From: Purshia tridentata
Taxonomy: Eukaryota > Streptophyta > Magnoliopsida > Rosales > Rosaceae
DNA: 64,000 nt
Assembly (NCBI GenBank): GCA_003254885.1
Contig: QANT01006119.1
Span: 59,827-123,826, forward strand
Direction of reading: 5' to 3'
Below are positions 1 through 15,360 of the stretch, piece by piece. The position numbers were made by a program, and so were the translations under genes. Below the pieces are notes generated by a model. The model was not told where the DNA came from. It did not search any database and worked only from the letters and a program-made list of their open reading frames with translations. The first letter of the stretch is position 1. Every line of letters starts with the position of its first letter.

Positions 1-3000
1 TCCTAAATTCAACATCATCCCTGAAAGAAGATTGTTGACTTTTCTCAGCTGTTTGATTCTGATTCATGCCAGACAGACGAGAACCTTCAACTCTGATGAT
101 TTCCTGCAGAACAAAATGCAATAGAGTGGTTTTCCCATCAGTGCCCTTTACATCTACAAGCTTGAGAAGTGTGTCAAGCTTGAAAGCATGGGCATCGCCA
201 CGGTTGGTGCCAACATTCATGCGGTTCCCAGTTTTAAGCACCGCTTCAAGAAGTTTCATGAACATCCTGCTGTTCCTCAATTCTTCACAAGCGGCCTGTA
301 GTGAGGACGTTATGTCAGCAGTGGCTGGTAATATTCGCAGAGAGTAAAACCAGGAAAAATTTGGGAGCATATGTGAGTCGAAGCCAATAGTAATTAGTAA
401 TCATCACCATTTCTTAAACCCAGGGTAATCAGATTTCAATAACAAAATAATGATAAAAGTTTTTCATATCCAACAGGAGAAAGAGGTAACAAGCTAGGAC
501 TAGCATCAATAATTAAATTGATTGCCCCATATTGAAGATCAAGAATTGATCACATGACTGTTATTAAGTGGAGGGTGGACTGTGACCAATGAGGCAAGGG
601 CAGATGATGGCAGTTTGGTGTTACAGGATCAAACACATCAAAAGCTGAACAAATGTCAAAATGCAGTAGCTTTACACAAGAAAATTCAAATTAAAGAAAA
701 AGGTACCTTAACATATTCTGCTTTCTTTTTCTTTTCTTTTTTCACTTTTTGACTTGTATAATAAAGCTCATTAGACATGAATCCAAGTTTTCCTGACCAT
801 TACCACTTGTGACAGAAAGGTTTGAACTATAACAGAAAGATGTTTTAGACTAAGTTTCGAGAAGATATTAAGGAATGCGAACAAGATAGAACTTGTTGCA
901 TAGTTAGTGTTCAAATGAATGTGTCTCTATTCTGAATGCCATTACACACAGAGCACAGTTGCGTGTTTGCAACAACAACAAAAAAAAAAAATCAAGATTT
1001 ACCTCCAGAGTCTCAAAAGATCTTTTCAAATAATCCACTTCTGAATCAAAATTGGCAATGTACAGCATTGCATCCACCCTCTTAAATGCAAAAGGTATAT
1101 CAAGCACTGCCTTGAGAAATTTCTCAGCTGGGCCAAGCTTAAATGGTGATGCATCTTTGAACTCTTTTAGTTTGCGTTCTTCCTCTTTGGTTGGAGCCAT
1201 CTTTAATAGACTTTCCAGAAGTTCTGTCCCAAGTGTATCTGAATTACCTGCTTGCAAGTTTATAAAATATTATAGATCCCAGAGTTACAAATGCCTTGGG
1301 AATTGCACAAATGCAAGCACATTTGATGATGGTTCCTAAACTTGTGCCACAAGATAATAATAACAGCAAAAATGTCGAGTTTTTTTTTTTAAATCTTATA
1401 AGCTAATACAGTTTGGAGATACATAAGCCTCAAGCAACATCACTGATTCACTAATTTGATTGGACAAATTGCAATCAAGAAACAACTAGATTTAGTAAGA
1501 TAGGCATTAAATAATATTGGGAACACACAGAGCAAAGGTTTAAAGGAACTGGAACTAATCCAGTGTAATATTTAGTGTTTAATTAAAATTACCTTCCAAG
1601 AGGGCTTCACAGACTTCATCAATGGTAACATTAAGCGCCCTCAACAAAATTGCAATGTTCTGAGACTTCTTAGGATCAAGCACACGATTCTCTTGATTCA
1701 TAGAGGGCATAATCTGTCGCCGGACATTATCTTTTGGTGTCAAACTGGAATTGTTTACCATAAACAGTGTCTCAATCATTTCCTCATTCAACCTGCAACC
1801 CAAAACAAGATTCCAAAAACTTAAAAAAACACTTCATTCACTAAAAGGCTAAAAACACACTTTTAACACCCAAAAAAGATAGCAAAGAGCTTGGTTATTG
1901 TCTTACTGAAAAGAGCTCGATTTCAACTGATCCCACACCATTGCGTGGTCCGAGCTGGCCCTAACTTTATCCCAATGCAAAGGTTTCAGTTTGGGCTTCG
2001 GAGTGTCCTCATTCTTTTCCACAGTCTCATTGTTTTGTGTTTGTTGTTCAGTTGCCAAAATTGGTCCCATATTCTGAAACACAACAGGCCTTGAAGGCGT
2101 GACAAGAACCGGTGGCCCTTGGTTCAGCCTCGGAGCGGCCGGAACTTCCCAAAACCTCGGTGGTGGCGGCGGCGGAGGTGGAGGCGGCGGGGGAAGTTTT
2201 ACCGGAACAAACAGCTTGGTAACACTGTTATTTTTCACTGGAGAATGCTTCTGCCCCAAAAAATCCGAATTTCTTGAAGGCGAATTCTGGGTATTCCCTG
2301 AACCTCTCTCAGTTAATGAAGACGACGAAGACAACGACGGGGATAACAGTACCGGAATAGGCGGAGGCCGAGATGGAGCCATGAAATTGATTACAGAGTC
2401 CGGCGACTTCGATTTCAAGCTTCCAGGACTCATATTCAAACGTGGCGAAACAGTATTAGAACTCGAACTTGCTGGAGAAGCAGATTTGGAACATGGGTAT
2501 GATGCAGTTCTGGAATTGAAGCTTCTGCTCCCAAAGTCTTTGCCTTTTACGGCTTTTAACACTCTCTCAGAGCCTACTCCGTTTACATTTCTCGGACTCG
2601 CAGAAGACCCTCTCGGAGAAAAAAACTCCTCTTCCTCGTCATCGTCGTCAGAACCCACTTCCGCATCCGGATGGCTCCTTTTGAAATTGTGCTTGGGAAG
2701 TGGCGGGAGTGGCTTCAGCTCCGGTGAGCCCAGTTTCTGATAGGGCGAGCCAGACCGGCTCGAGACCCCGATTTTCGAGCCCGCATTGCTCGTATTCGAG
2801 GCGCTTTCTTCGTCAATTCCTCGGGCATTAGCTAGCGTGCCAAGGTAGAGGAACTCGGTGCTCGTATTGGGCGTACTACGGTTCTTGCGTGCTCCGTCGG
2901 AGGTGACGGTGTTTGGTGGGAACAAGCGGAGACTGTCGGTTCTCGAGGCCTTATCATCGTCGGCTATGGTGGGTCCGAGCCTTTGACGTCGACGATAGCA

Positions 3001-3417
3001 CAAAAATGCGGCGACGGAGGCGATGACTATCAGAGCAGTGACAGAGACTGAGACGGCGATGGCTATGACGTGGCGGTGGGAGGAAGAGGAGGAGGTTTGG
3101 GGTAAGAGGAGGGAGGAAATGTTGGCGGGGAATGAGGTGAGGGCTGTTGGGGAGGAAGGGGGTGGTGGAGAGTGGAAGTTGGGAAAGAAAGGTTTTAGAG
3201 GTGGGGTTGAGGAGGAGGAAGAGAAGGGCAGTTTTGGAATTTGGGAGGGTTGGGATTGGGGAGAGGAGGATGGTGGTTGGGTTGGCGGTAAAGAGCTTTC
3301 TAACGGGAAAAAGGGTTGGTGGAGGAGGTGGCGGTTGTGGTAACAAGTGGTGGTGGTCAAGTGGAGGGTGAGGAAGAGGAGGAGGAGGAGGAGAGTCAGG
3401 GCTGGGCCGGCTGGCAT
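1..3417 (-). CDS. Type I formin-like protein (FH1/FH2 subclass), 5' part; runs off the left edge
   Basis: Formins nucleate and bundle actin; type I plant formins sit in the plasma membrane with the FH2 domain in the cytosol. Exons on the minus strand are 3417-1907, 1792-1593, 1247-1003 and 295-1 (incomplete), all in frame, giving about 750 visible residues. Order: hydrophobic signal peptide (1-25), Pro/Ser-rich extracellular part, one membrane helix (about 117-140) followed by CYRRRQR, a Ser/Pro-rich linker with FLYLGTL and [12 protein letters not shown] as in Arabidopsis FH1 and FH2, a run of 12 prolines (FH1), then FH2 starting near [11 protein letters not shown] and including [19 protein letters not shown]. 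The ATG at 3417 is the first real methionine; the frame upstream begins with TTG. The C-terminal FH2 half lies outside the window. Neighbourhood with MPK6 favours the FH2 orthologue, but FH1 is not excluded. Confidence 0.93.
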
Positions 3418-4200
3418 TGTGGTTGTTGGAGTTGAAAACAAGTCTTTTACTCTCTCTCTCTCTCTCTCTAAAAGGTTCGTGAGAGGGAAAGGGTGTTGTG
3501 GCAGAGTGAATACTTACTAGCTTGTGATATGATCACTGACCAGAGAGATAAACTGATCTTGATTGCTGAGAGGGAAAAGAAGATGATTGGTGATTGTTTC
3601 TTGAGGAGTATAGTCAAGAGAGGAAGAGAAAAGGAGTGCTTCTGCTTCTGCTTCTGCTTCTGCTTCTGCTTGTGCTTAAAAATGTAGTTACAGATGGTTT
3701 GTTGAAGAGATTGCAGACCAACTCAATCAGTGTGAGCTTGAGGAAAATAATGTTTCTTGCTCTCAGAGAGAGAGAGAGAGAGTGAGTTAGGGTAAGAGGG
3801 TCTACATGATGGTGGGTGTGAGTGTCATTGAAGGAGAAAGGGAACAGTAGGAGCAAGGAGAATGGTAGTTCATTCATACCTCTCACAAGTCACAACAGCA
3901 AAACCCATTAGGCCATTACAGTGACTACTCCTTTTTTCACCAGTGGAAATAGAGAAAAACGAGCTGAAATAATAGAGAGTAATTATGAGCCTGTAAAAAC
4001 TCTGAGTGGTAAGGTAAAGATGAGATCTTGAAGAAGATCTAGCAGCAGCGGGAGAGTAAAAACTCTGAGTGGTAAGGTAAAGATGAGATCTTGAAGAAGA
4101 TCTAGCGGGAGCGGGAGAGTAGAGAGTGGAGAAGAGGTTAAAATTGCTGAGAATTTATTGGGATTTGCACTTTTCTTTTGCTTGTGTCATTGTGTGAAAG
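3418..4200 (-). promoter_or_regulatory. Formin 5' leader and proximal promoter with simple repeats
   Basis: Upstream of the formin ATG. It holds a CT run at about 3451-3471, a (CTTCTG)n-type run at about 3638-3668, a GA run at about 3766-3782 and a 63-bp tandem duplication (separate entry). Pyrimidine-rich leaders are common in plant genes. No clear TATA box could be assigned, so the transcription start is unknown. Confidence 0.5.
3993..4118. repeat. 63-bp tandem duplication (two copies)
   Basis: Copies lie at 3993-4055 and 4056-4118. They start with GTAAAAACTCTGAGTGG and end in an AG-rich tail; the only clear difference is AGCAGCAGC in copy 1 against AGCGGGAGC in copy 2. It lies about 0.6 kb upstream of the formin start codon, in the leader or promoter. 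Confidence 0.93.
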
Positions 4201-6950
4201 ATTCTTTACAATTATCACACACTACACTCGGTGAGGATTAGCTGTTTACACATTGTGCAAGTGAAACTGTGAAAGTGAAAGGAATCAGAGGGAAGCCTGG
4301 CCTTTTTCTTCAATTCACAGTGGACACAATTTAGTTAAAATTTGAAAAAGTGGTAAAATTTTCTGCTTCTTGTTACTGTAACTGGTGGTGAACATCGACA
4401 GGGAAAGAAAGCCTTTGGGCTTCGGGTTTTGTTTTTTGTTTTGAGGACCCACGCTCCTTTGGTGCACCTCACCCGGTGTCTGCTGACTGGTGGTGTCTTG
4501 TAGTAGTGGCTGAGGACTGAGCTCTTTGATTTTTGAACCTCACGCGCCATTAAAGCATCAAAAGTTTGAATTTTTTGCGTTGCAAAGTTCTTTTCTTCAT
4601 GTTTGACCAGAAATAAAAGTCCTTTTATATATTTAATTGGTAATCTAATGATCATGAACTGCTTTCTTTTTATCTCTGCCTTTGAAGTTTGAACATAGCT
4701 TAATTAATCAGGCTTTAATTATAGGACCATGGGTCCGGTTCTATAAATACACCACACAGTCTTCCTTATATTAACTATTTTCATATCCATCATGTTACTC
4801 ACTTACTCGTGAATCTTCAATAACCATTTGAAGATTTATAAAGCTCCTCTTTTCTTTTGGCTAAAGGAAATTAAAAAGCTTTTTGTAGCCTCCAGAATTT
4901 GGTGTATATGCGTATATATAATGGGACTACTTGTTGTTAGGACCATCTGTTGGCCGGCTTTCTTAGCTATCAATGCCATAAATATGCCTTCTTCCCACAA
5001 GTACAAACACTAATTGATATGAAAGTAGTTGTCGATTTAAATAGTTATATCATTTAATCGTGAATTTATTGGACTATTAAGTAATTATTGACTCACGTTT
5101 TAAAGCTCTTTAGGTTTTTTTATGTGATAAATAACATATTTATGTATGAGAATCTTAATTCAAACCCCTGTAGTTAATTGTTAATGGCCTTTTAAAACAC
5201 TTTAAATCTGTGTTGTGCTGGGTCCTTCATTGGTCTGGCCAGGTGTGGATATGAATGAGAAAAATATTTGTTTGGTTTACTTCAAACTTGTGGATATTTG
5301 CAGCAAGTGGTGAAGGGAATAATAACCCAATCATGTTGATTAACGTGAAAGAATTTATTTAGAACGACTCTTAGAAGATACTTTCTAAGTTTCTAGTCAA
5401 TTATCACATAAACAATAAGGTGCAAGTCAATGTCTGTTGTGCACATCCACTAGTCTTATGTTCTTGCATGCAGTATGCATGCCTATTGCCGAAAATATAT
5501 ATATATAAAAAAAGGAAAAACACTCAATTTATTTTCAACAATGGTAGAGTTATTACATGTGTTCATGAGAGTACACTACATCAAAGACATCTATAAAACT
5601 TGCAAATTTAATTGGCATTGCATGTTTCTTGTCACACGTAGCATCTTTTGATGTGTTGGTACGCATGATAAAGTATGCAATGAATGAGATGTATAGTTCC
5701 ATTCCTTCAATGATTCAACAGGAAAAGGTAATGAAATTGAATCCCACCGAAAAAAAAAACAAATTAATAGCACCTAAAATTTTGTCTTTACTCTTTAGCA
5801 ATTGAAAATGATAGAAAATGACCCCCACCACTATTTTGTAGGGTTGTAACGTAAGTCGTTTTTCATGCTACTTTAAATCCCACAACAAACTGCGTTTCAC
5901 GTCGAAAGAAACAATCTGTATGATCAGCCCAGAAAGGGAAAAACGACGGCGTAAAGAGGTCAGTGAAAATGAAAACGACGAATGTTAGTAGAGTAGTAGG
6001 GCGTACGTACAAGTAAAGAAGTATAGAATAGGGAGTTGAGCGAGACAGTGCGAACCCGTGGTTCACGCATTGCCAAGCACCTGAGTTTGAGTACTCGAAA
6101 CGCGTCGCTTTTTGGGGCTCGTGTCCCTCTCTCTCTCTCCTCCTCTGCCCTCTGCCACACCCACACACAGATAAGGGAATATTTCTCCACCAGTAAATAA
6201 ATTAAACTTACTTTTCAAATGCAAATAATTTTTAAAAAGTATATAAGTTTTTCAATATAAATACTCATTGTCACATCGACCAACAAACATAGTCCCATCG
6301 ACCAAGTATTATTTAAAAAGCATGAACTATCGACCGCCTTAGCTCAGGATAATAGTCAAATTCTCATGGAAAAGAAACCCATTTTCTTGATCATTGTGAA
6401 AGGAACAAGAATGTTAAAAACCAAGAATTTTAGGTCGTAAAATAATCATATTGTGGTGAGAATAATCTTCAAAGTTGGGCAATTCTCTGTGCTACTGTTG
6501 TCCTTATATGTGAACATGGACACACGAACAACAAATCAAAAGTTTAAAGGGGGCATGAATCCAAAGATATAAAACAAAGTGCCGACAAATCCTGGGCAAC
6601 TGATTTTTATTTTTATTTTTTTCTACTTCTCTAGTATAAGATGATTAGTTAATAAATTTGATCAGCTTAATGGATGCAACTTTCCATAAAACCAAACAAA
6701 AAGCATGTTTTTATAGTGGAAAAGTGGCCTCCTCCAAGACTGATGGTTTGTATCATTCTGTTAATCATTGATGTTATGATATCAAATTACATAAACCTTC
6801 ACAAGAATATGGTTTTGTTGTCGGTAATCTTAGCGGCCCAGTAATGGGGGGTAAAGGCCCAAAGACAAACAAACTTACAAAGAAACAATCTAGGCCTAGA
6901 CAAAATGGCCTGCCAATGGAGGACCTCGACCATAACTACAAGACAATCAC
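4201..6950. other. Intergenic AT-rich sequence, no gene recognised
   Basis: Only short open frames without family features are seen on either strand. One good TATA-like element lies at about 4740-4749 (see findings). At 6280-6335 the heptamer ATCGACC occurs three times in AT-rich sequence. No transposon ends or RNA genes were recognised. Confidence 0.6.
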
Positions 6951-7187
6951 TTTGAGCTGAGTCAAGAAGCCCAAAAAAAAAACTGACCTGAAGCTACAAA
7001 GCCCATGACCAACTACATTCTTCTTATAGCCCAAAACTCAACCTCTATTCCTGCGACAAAAACTAACATTTGAGCTGAGTCAAGAAGCCCAAAAAAAAAA
7101 ACTGACCTGAAGCTACAAAGCCCATGACCAACTACATTCTTCTTATAGCCTAAAACTCAACCTCTATTCCTGCGACAAAAACTAACT
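6951..7187. repeat. 118-bp tandem duplication
   Basis: Two nearly identical units, 6951-7068 and 7069-7187, start with TTTGAGCTGAGTCAAGAAGC and end with GCGACAAAAACTAAC. The second has one more A in the internal A-run, and a C-to-T change near its end. No open frame is carried. It lies upstream of the MMTAG2-like gene. Confidence 0.93.
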
Positions 7188-7958
7188 ATTAATTTAGTGG
7201 TACAACTCCACCAGAGCTCAAAGCTCAACCTTGAGAACCCATTCAATGATTTCAACAAGTTAAGAGTCACCAATTAACTATTAGTTAGTGATCTAGTAGT
7301 GTTTCTCTTCGTATTATTAAAATATGCTAAATCAAATCTCGGTTTGTCAAGTTAAAAACCCAATAGCCACTATTAACTTACAACTTACATAGGGGGCTCT
7401 CAGTAATGGAATTGTTAAATAAAGAAAAAAATTATTAGACCAAATTAACAAGTTGTTGGATACTTGGACGTACACTTTTTCTAATAGGGATAGGATAAAT
7501 CTCACATCTATTTGAAAGATGTAGTCAGACCACATGATGTAGCACTCCTAAACAAAATTCGATTCTGAAGATGATCTTTTAAGGGGAGCTTACAAAAGTA
7601 GACGGTTGAGATGCCATGGGCCATCTATGTTTGTGTGTGTTGCTTTTATTATTTACTTGTGGTCTCTACGAATCAACATCTAACACGTCATCCAAATCTC
7701 CCAAGTCCTTCCCAACGTTGTTGTCGTTCCTTGACAAATCTGCTGGCTCTGCCTGACAACCTCACCTTGAAAAACCTTGCCCAACCCAACCCTGTTTTCT
7801 CTTCCTATTCCTAACCCTCCCTAAATTCTCTGTTTCACTACATGGGTTTCGACCGTTAATACTCTAGTCATATATTGTTCCTTCATTTTTTCTGGGTTTG
7901 TTTCTTTCTTCGATTTTCTGGCCCTTTTTCATTTTCTCTCATCTGGGTCTCTTTCAAA
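7188..7958 (+). promoter_or_regulatory. Upstream region and leader of the MMTAG2-like gene
   Basis: Sequence before the ATG at 7959. The last 150 bases are rich in C and T (TTTCTTTCTTCG, TTTTCATTTTCTCTCATCTGG), as in plant 5' leaders. No upstream ATG occurs in frame close to the start; the longer open frame begins only with TTG. No clear TATA box is assigned. Confidence 0.4.
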
Positions 7959-10225
7959 ATGGGCAAAAATCAAGCTTACAAAGCCATGCAGAGAGCCAGG
8001 CTGGGCTCCAGTTCTGCTGGTCCTGATGAGATTGAAGACGGCATGGTTTGTACCCTTTCATACTATTAAACCTAATTCAATTTTCTTCCCATTCTATAAT
8101 TCGAAATAAAAAACCCAAATAATTTTGTGCAAGATATTTTCTTTCTTTGTTTCTAGTCCTTCTTATTTCTTTTCACCTTTTCCTGTTTTTTTTTCATATG
8201 AATTTATCGTACTGATTTGCATTTCATGATTTTAATAAACTGCTTACTATGCAATTGATTGTGGTTCTGGTGACTATGTTAGATTTCAAGGAAACTTTAT
8301 TGTAGGATTGAGTCTTGGTTTGTTTACTGTTTACTGAATTTGTGGTTATAATATCTAATTCTCTACGATTGGATGTTGCTCTTAAAATGACTTCTCTATG
8401 TTTAATCTTCCTTGGATGAGTTCATGCTTCAATATGATTTGTTCATATGAATATGAGCACTGTTGACCTTCAGAATGCTCGCAAATCTTTATTTGTGGGA
8501 CATCCTGCAGGGAAAATTTCACCAACTGTTGATACGTCAACTTACAACATACAAACACTAATTATTTGGCTCTTGAAGTCACTACAATTTTCTTGTAAAT
8601 TTAGATGCTTTATTAACACTTCTAGTTAGATCGTGGTAATTGACTTGGCTTGTTAAAGCTATGCAGAATGTGAATATGAACAGTGTGTGTTGAAGTATAG
8701 TATTTGGTTCATAGATACGGAGGTATAGAATTTGGTGCATAGATACGGAGGATATGGATTTAAATGATGACAGACTTCGTAGTTTCCTTTCATATATGAG
8801 ATTCTCATATGGTTCAGCTTTCTGTTATAATATGATTTGAAAATCCAATATAATAATTGTATTCTGGATGTTTTGATTTCCTGTACTTTCACTGATGAGG
8901 AGAGTCGCAGGTGGATGGTTCATTTCATTCACCAGAGTGGCATGCTGCTCGTTTGGCCAGCCTTAAAACTTCTCATACAATTACCTGGGAGGAGTATAAA
9001 AAGAAACAAAAGGTAATTATTTTCTGCATTGAATTTTCTCTATCTATTTATGCTGCTGCCATACCTTTCTGGTATATAAAGTGAACAATGAGGAGTGAAT
9101 ATTATGATGTGCCACCTGTACAAAAACATGCATTTCGGTTCAGATATGGTCAGGGTTTACAACCAGTTTCTATTTTTGAATTAAATCGTTTGAAGTTCAA
9201 GTGACAAACCAAACAAAATTGACCATTTTAGTTTGGTCAGCTATTTTGCACACCGCAACAGTAGATACTACTCTCTACTGTTAATGATTCCATAAGTTCT
9301 ATGCCTAAGGTTAGCTGTAGTATTTTACTCCTAGTGATGGCCAGAATATCACTAAATGTCTTGTCCTTATAATATGCTCCTTCATTATCATTTATTGTAT
9401 GCTAAGTTGTGTATTTCTGTACTAGGAAGATGAAATTAGAAAGGGAGAACTAGAAAAAGATACTGATAGAATGATGAGAGAGTATAGAGCTCAACTGGAT
9501 GCCGAAAGGGCTCGCAAGCTTGCCAATGGAAGAAACCACTCTAGTAGTAAGTCTGATCGCAAAAAAGGTTGGTGTCGTAGACATGGAAATATAAATAATA
9601 ACCTGTCTTGTTAATTCTATTAGCCTCTTTTCTGAAGGTGAATATGTGTCATTGCAGATAGGAAGGATAAAGATTTAAAGAAACGCAGCAGCAGAAAGAG
9701 AAAGGTACCTATTGCTTACAATTTTGTTATTGGTGTTTAATTGTTTACTGATACTGAACTCTTGTGCATTCCAGTAATTAGGCTCCACTCTCCTTGACTG
9801 GCATTTACATAATGAAAATAGATATACATCCAGTAACCAGATTTGAATAATAGTCATTCCATTTTTTTATTAATTGTACTGCTAATCTGGTTCGGATAAG
9901 TATATATATTATTACAATTATACTAATTAGCAATTTAAATGTGAATATCTCAGTCATGAGAATAAAAGTCAGTTTACTCATTTCACTTTCTACTTCGTAG
10001 CATTCAAGAAGGAGATCTTCAGAGTGTAGCTCCTCAAGTTCATCCTCGGATTCTTCTTCCAGTAGTGAAGAAGAAGACAGAGAATCAAAAAGATCCAAGT
10101 CCAGGTCTAAGAGAACAAAGAAGGAAAAGAGGCACAGGTCAAGGACCAAGCACTCGAGCAGTGACGATGATGAGGCTGATGGTCCCGTGCCACTTTCAAG
10201 ATTCTTTGGGAATGTGAAGAGCTAA
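7959..10225 (+). CDS. MMTAG2-like nuclear protein (kinase phosphorylation domain family, PF10159)
   Basis: Plant homologue of human multiple myeloma tumor-associated protein 2 (C1orf35), an RS-type nuclear protein whose molecular role is poorly known. Five exons: 7959-8045, 8911-9012, 9426-9567, 9658-9704, 10001-10225; all borders are GT-AG and the 200-aa frame closes at TAA. Residues 1-95 form the conserved block: MGKNQAYKAMQRARLGSSS, then WHAARLASLKTSHTITWEEY, then a charged helix ending in AQLDAERARKLANGRNHS. The C-terminal half is a Ser/Arg/Lys tract (HSRRRSSECSSSSSSSDSS, SKRSKSRSKRTKKEKRHRS) that suggests nuclear-speckle localisation, ending in the conserved VPLSRFFGNVKS. It converges with the MAP kinase gene, with 774 bases between stop codons. 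Family assignment is from memory of the conserved block; function is inference. Confidence 0.9.
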
Positions 10226-10999
10226 TGGCATTATATGACCTATTGCTGTGTATCTTCCTACAATAGGAGATTAGTTTGAGATGAGATTGTTCTTTACTGT
10301 TTTCTTCTTGCCTATAAGAATCCCTTTGTTTCTCTGCATGATATGATATATTTAGTTGCCTTATCACTGATGAGGTTTACTTCCTTCGGTAGTGTAGTTT
10401 GGTTTAATTCATCTCATTCAGTATAATCACTTTGTATGATAGGAATCGATGCAACTGTGTTGTAAAAACCTTGTGTGAGCAACAATGGAGACACATTCAT
10501 AACTCTCTGGGTTTTAAATAATGAGGTCATGCAACAATTTGAAGATGCAATTTCTCAGTAGTCATCGTAGCATGTGTACTTTTTTGGTTTTCCAGTTTTC
10601 CTGCAATAAATTTGATACAAACCCAGCTTCGTCGCGCACAAACTGAAATACAATCTTGATTGAAGGGGATGCGAAATCTACTTTTGGCAAATGATTAATG
10701 TGAATAAATGAAACAAGAATAGAGATTAGAAATCTTTATTGACTTTCAAATTTTAGGAAATGTATTTAAGAAATAGTAATCCTTCAGTGGTATGTTCAAT
10801 TCAATAACTTAATCAACAGAAAACAAACTAGCCGTACAAACATCATTATCACTGTTCCAGTTAAATAAATAATTCCAATCTAGAACATTCCATTTTTGGA
10901 TGGAACATATTTACATGAAGATATCAATCTGGTCACCAAACACATGGAAAACAGAGACCACACTCAGGAAAACCCACATGAATAAAATTGCATGATTCC
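10226..10999. other. Shared 3' region of two convergent genes
   Basis: It holds the 3' untranslated ends of the MMTAG2-like gene (from the left) and the MAP kinase (from the right). Several AT-rich stretches could act as polyadenylation signals, including ATAAA-type words near 10600 and 10860. No other gene is seen. Confidence 0.5.
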
Positions 11000-13859
<2,860 letters not shown>

Positions 13860-15360
13860 TTCTGGTATTCTGGGTTTGGTTGATTTTGACAGTAATGGCA
13901 GTGAGAAGCTGAAGCCCTAAGAAGAAGGAAAGAGAGACAAATGAAGGAGTATGTGTATGTATGTATCATGTATGTATGGTTAATGATTGTAGAGTCATAG
14001 TTGCGGGACTTGTGGAATTAATGGACTTATGTGTCGTGTTCATTTTCTATGTGTCTATCTGTTGTTTGTTGATTGTGTTGTGTTGTGTTGTGCCCTTTTT
14101 GGTCAAACAGATCTAACCAAATCTCTTTTTCCATTTATCCAAATTCTGCAACAAAATTGTATGCCTATACAGGCTATATATACGTCAATTGTTTCTTCTC
14201 TCTCTATTTTCTTTTTTAATTTCCTTTCCATGTCTCTTTTAATGAATTAAATGGGGTGTTTTTTCATTAGGTTAATTTTTTAGTATTAATGTTTGTTAAG
14301 TTCCTTTATAAGGCTAATATGAAGGACAATAATATGATTCTGTACCTATTGTTTAGATATTTTTTATCTTACACATGATAAGATTTAAAATATAAATTAT
14401 TATTTTCTAACCACCAATATCACTTGATTTAGACAAAGAGCTCATAAAAGCATCTAACTTTAAAGTCTTTAATTAACGAAATAAAACAAATTGCTTGTCA
14501 CAAAATAGGGATTAGAATGGAATAAGGTATTCTTGTTACCTATATTTTATTTTTGCTTTGGCTTGAATTTTTACTTCCACATGGCAGTCCTAATTTCTTC
14601 GTTTTTATGTTATAACTTATACATATACAAGCTTACCAGCTATTATTTCTTCACTCAACGATGGATGACGACACATATGACTTGACAACTCTTAAAAGTC
14701 TTCATGTCTTTTTCTTAATTAATAGGATTTTTAGATTAAGAAGCAACTTGTAATTAGTTAGAGCAAATGATATTTTTCATCTATTTTAGTTATATGTCAA
14801 GTATGTGAGTTATTTTTAAAAGATAAAAATGGTCATTGACCTCCTATTTTCTTCTCCAACTTAATATACATATTAAAATTAACAAACAAATATATATGTA
14901 ATTGACAAGATTGATTAAAGTGATCACATGTAAACGTTTATGAATTATAAAATTTAAAAAATAAATTCGTGGATAAAAGTGATATGTGAAGTAAAGTTTG
15001 AGAACCATTACTATATTTCTCTCAATTAGTTATATATAATGGGTTGCATTGATATATCTTTTGTAAAACTGTACAAATCATGAAAAAACCCATGATTATA
15101 TCAGGTTGCTAAGGTTGTTTACTTAATTGTTGTTTTTTCTAGCCCTTCTCCATCTTCTAGAAACAACGTAAGTTGATAAACTAGTTTTATATTTTCATTG
15201 TTATGGTTATTATTTATATTTTCGCTGTAATACTTATCCAACTAACTTTAATTTATTAAATTAAATCAAGCACGCTGTATTTGGTTATATATGTTCCAAG
15301 TTTGGGTAATTAATTAAAGAGTATTGAAGAATATTACTAGTAGAATTTTAGAACACAGAA
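13860..15360. other. Intergenic region, MPK6 upstream side
   Basis: About 120 bases next to the MPK6 start are a GA-rich leader (AGAAGGAAAGAGAGAC on the plus strand). Beyond that the sequence is very AT-rich with only short frames. No transposon, RNA gene or further coding exon was recognised. Confidence 0.5.

Noticed and set aside
2099-3371. Large plus-strand open frames opposite formin exon 1 (for example 213 aa at 2099-2740)
   Set aside because: They are antisense shadows of the GC-rich, proline-coding formin exon; glycine runs mirror the polyproline tract.
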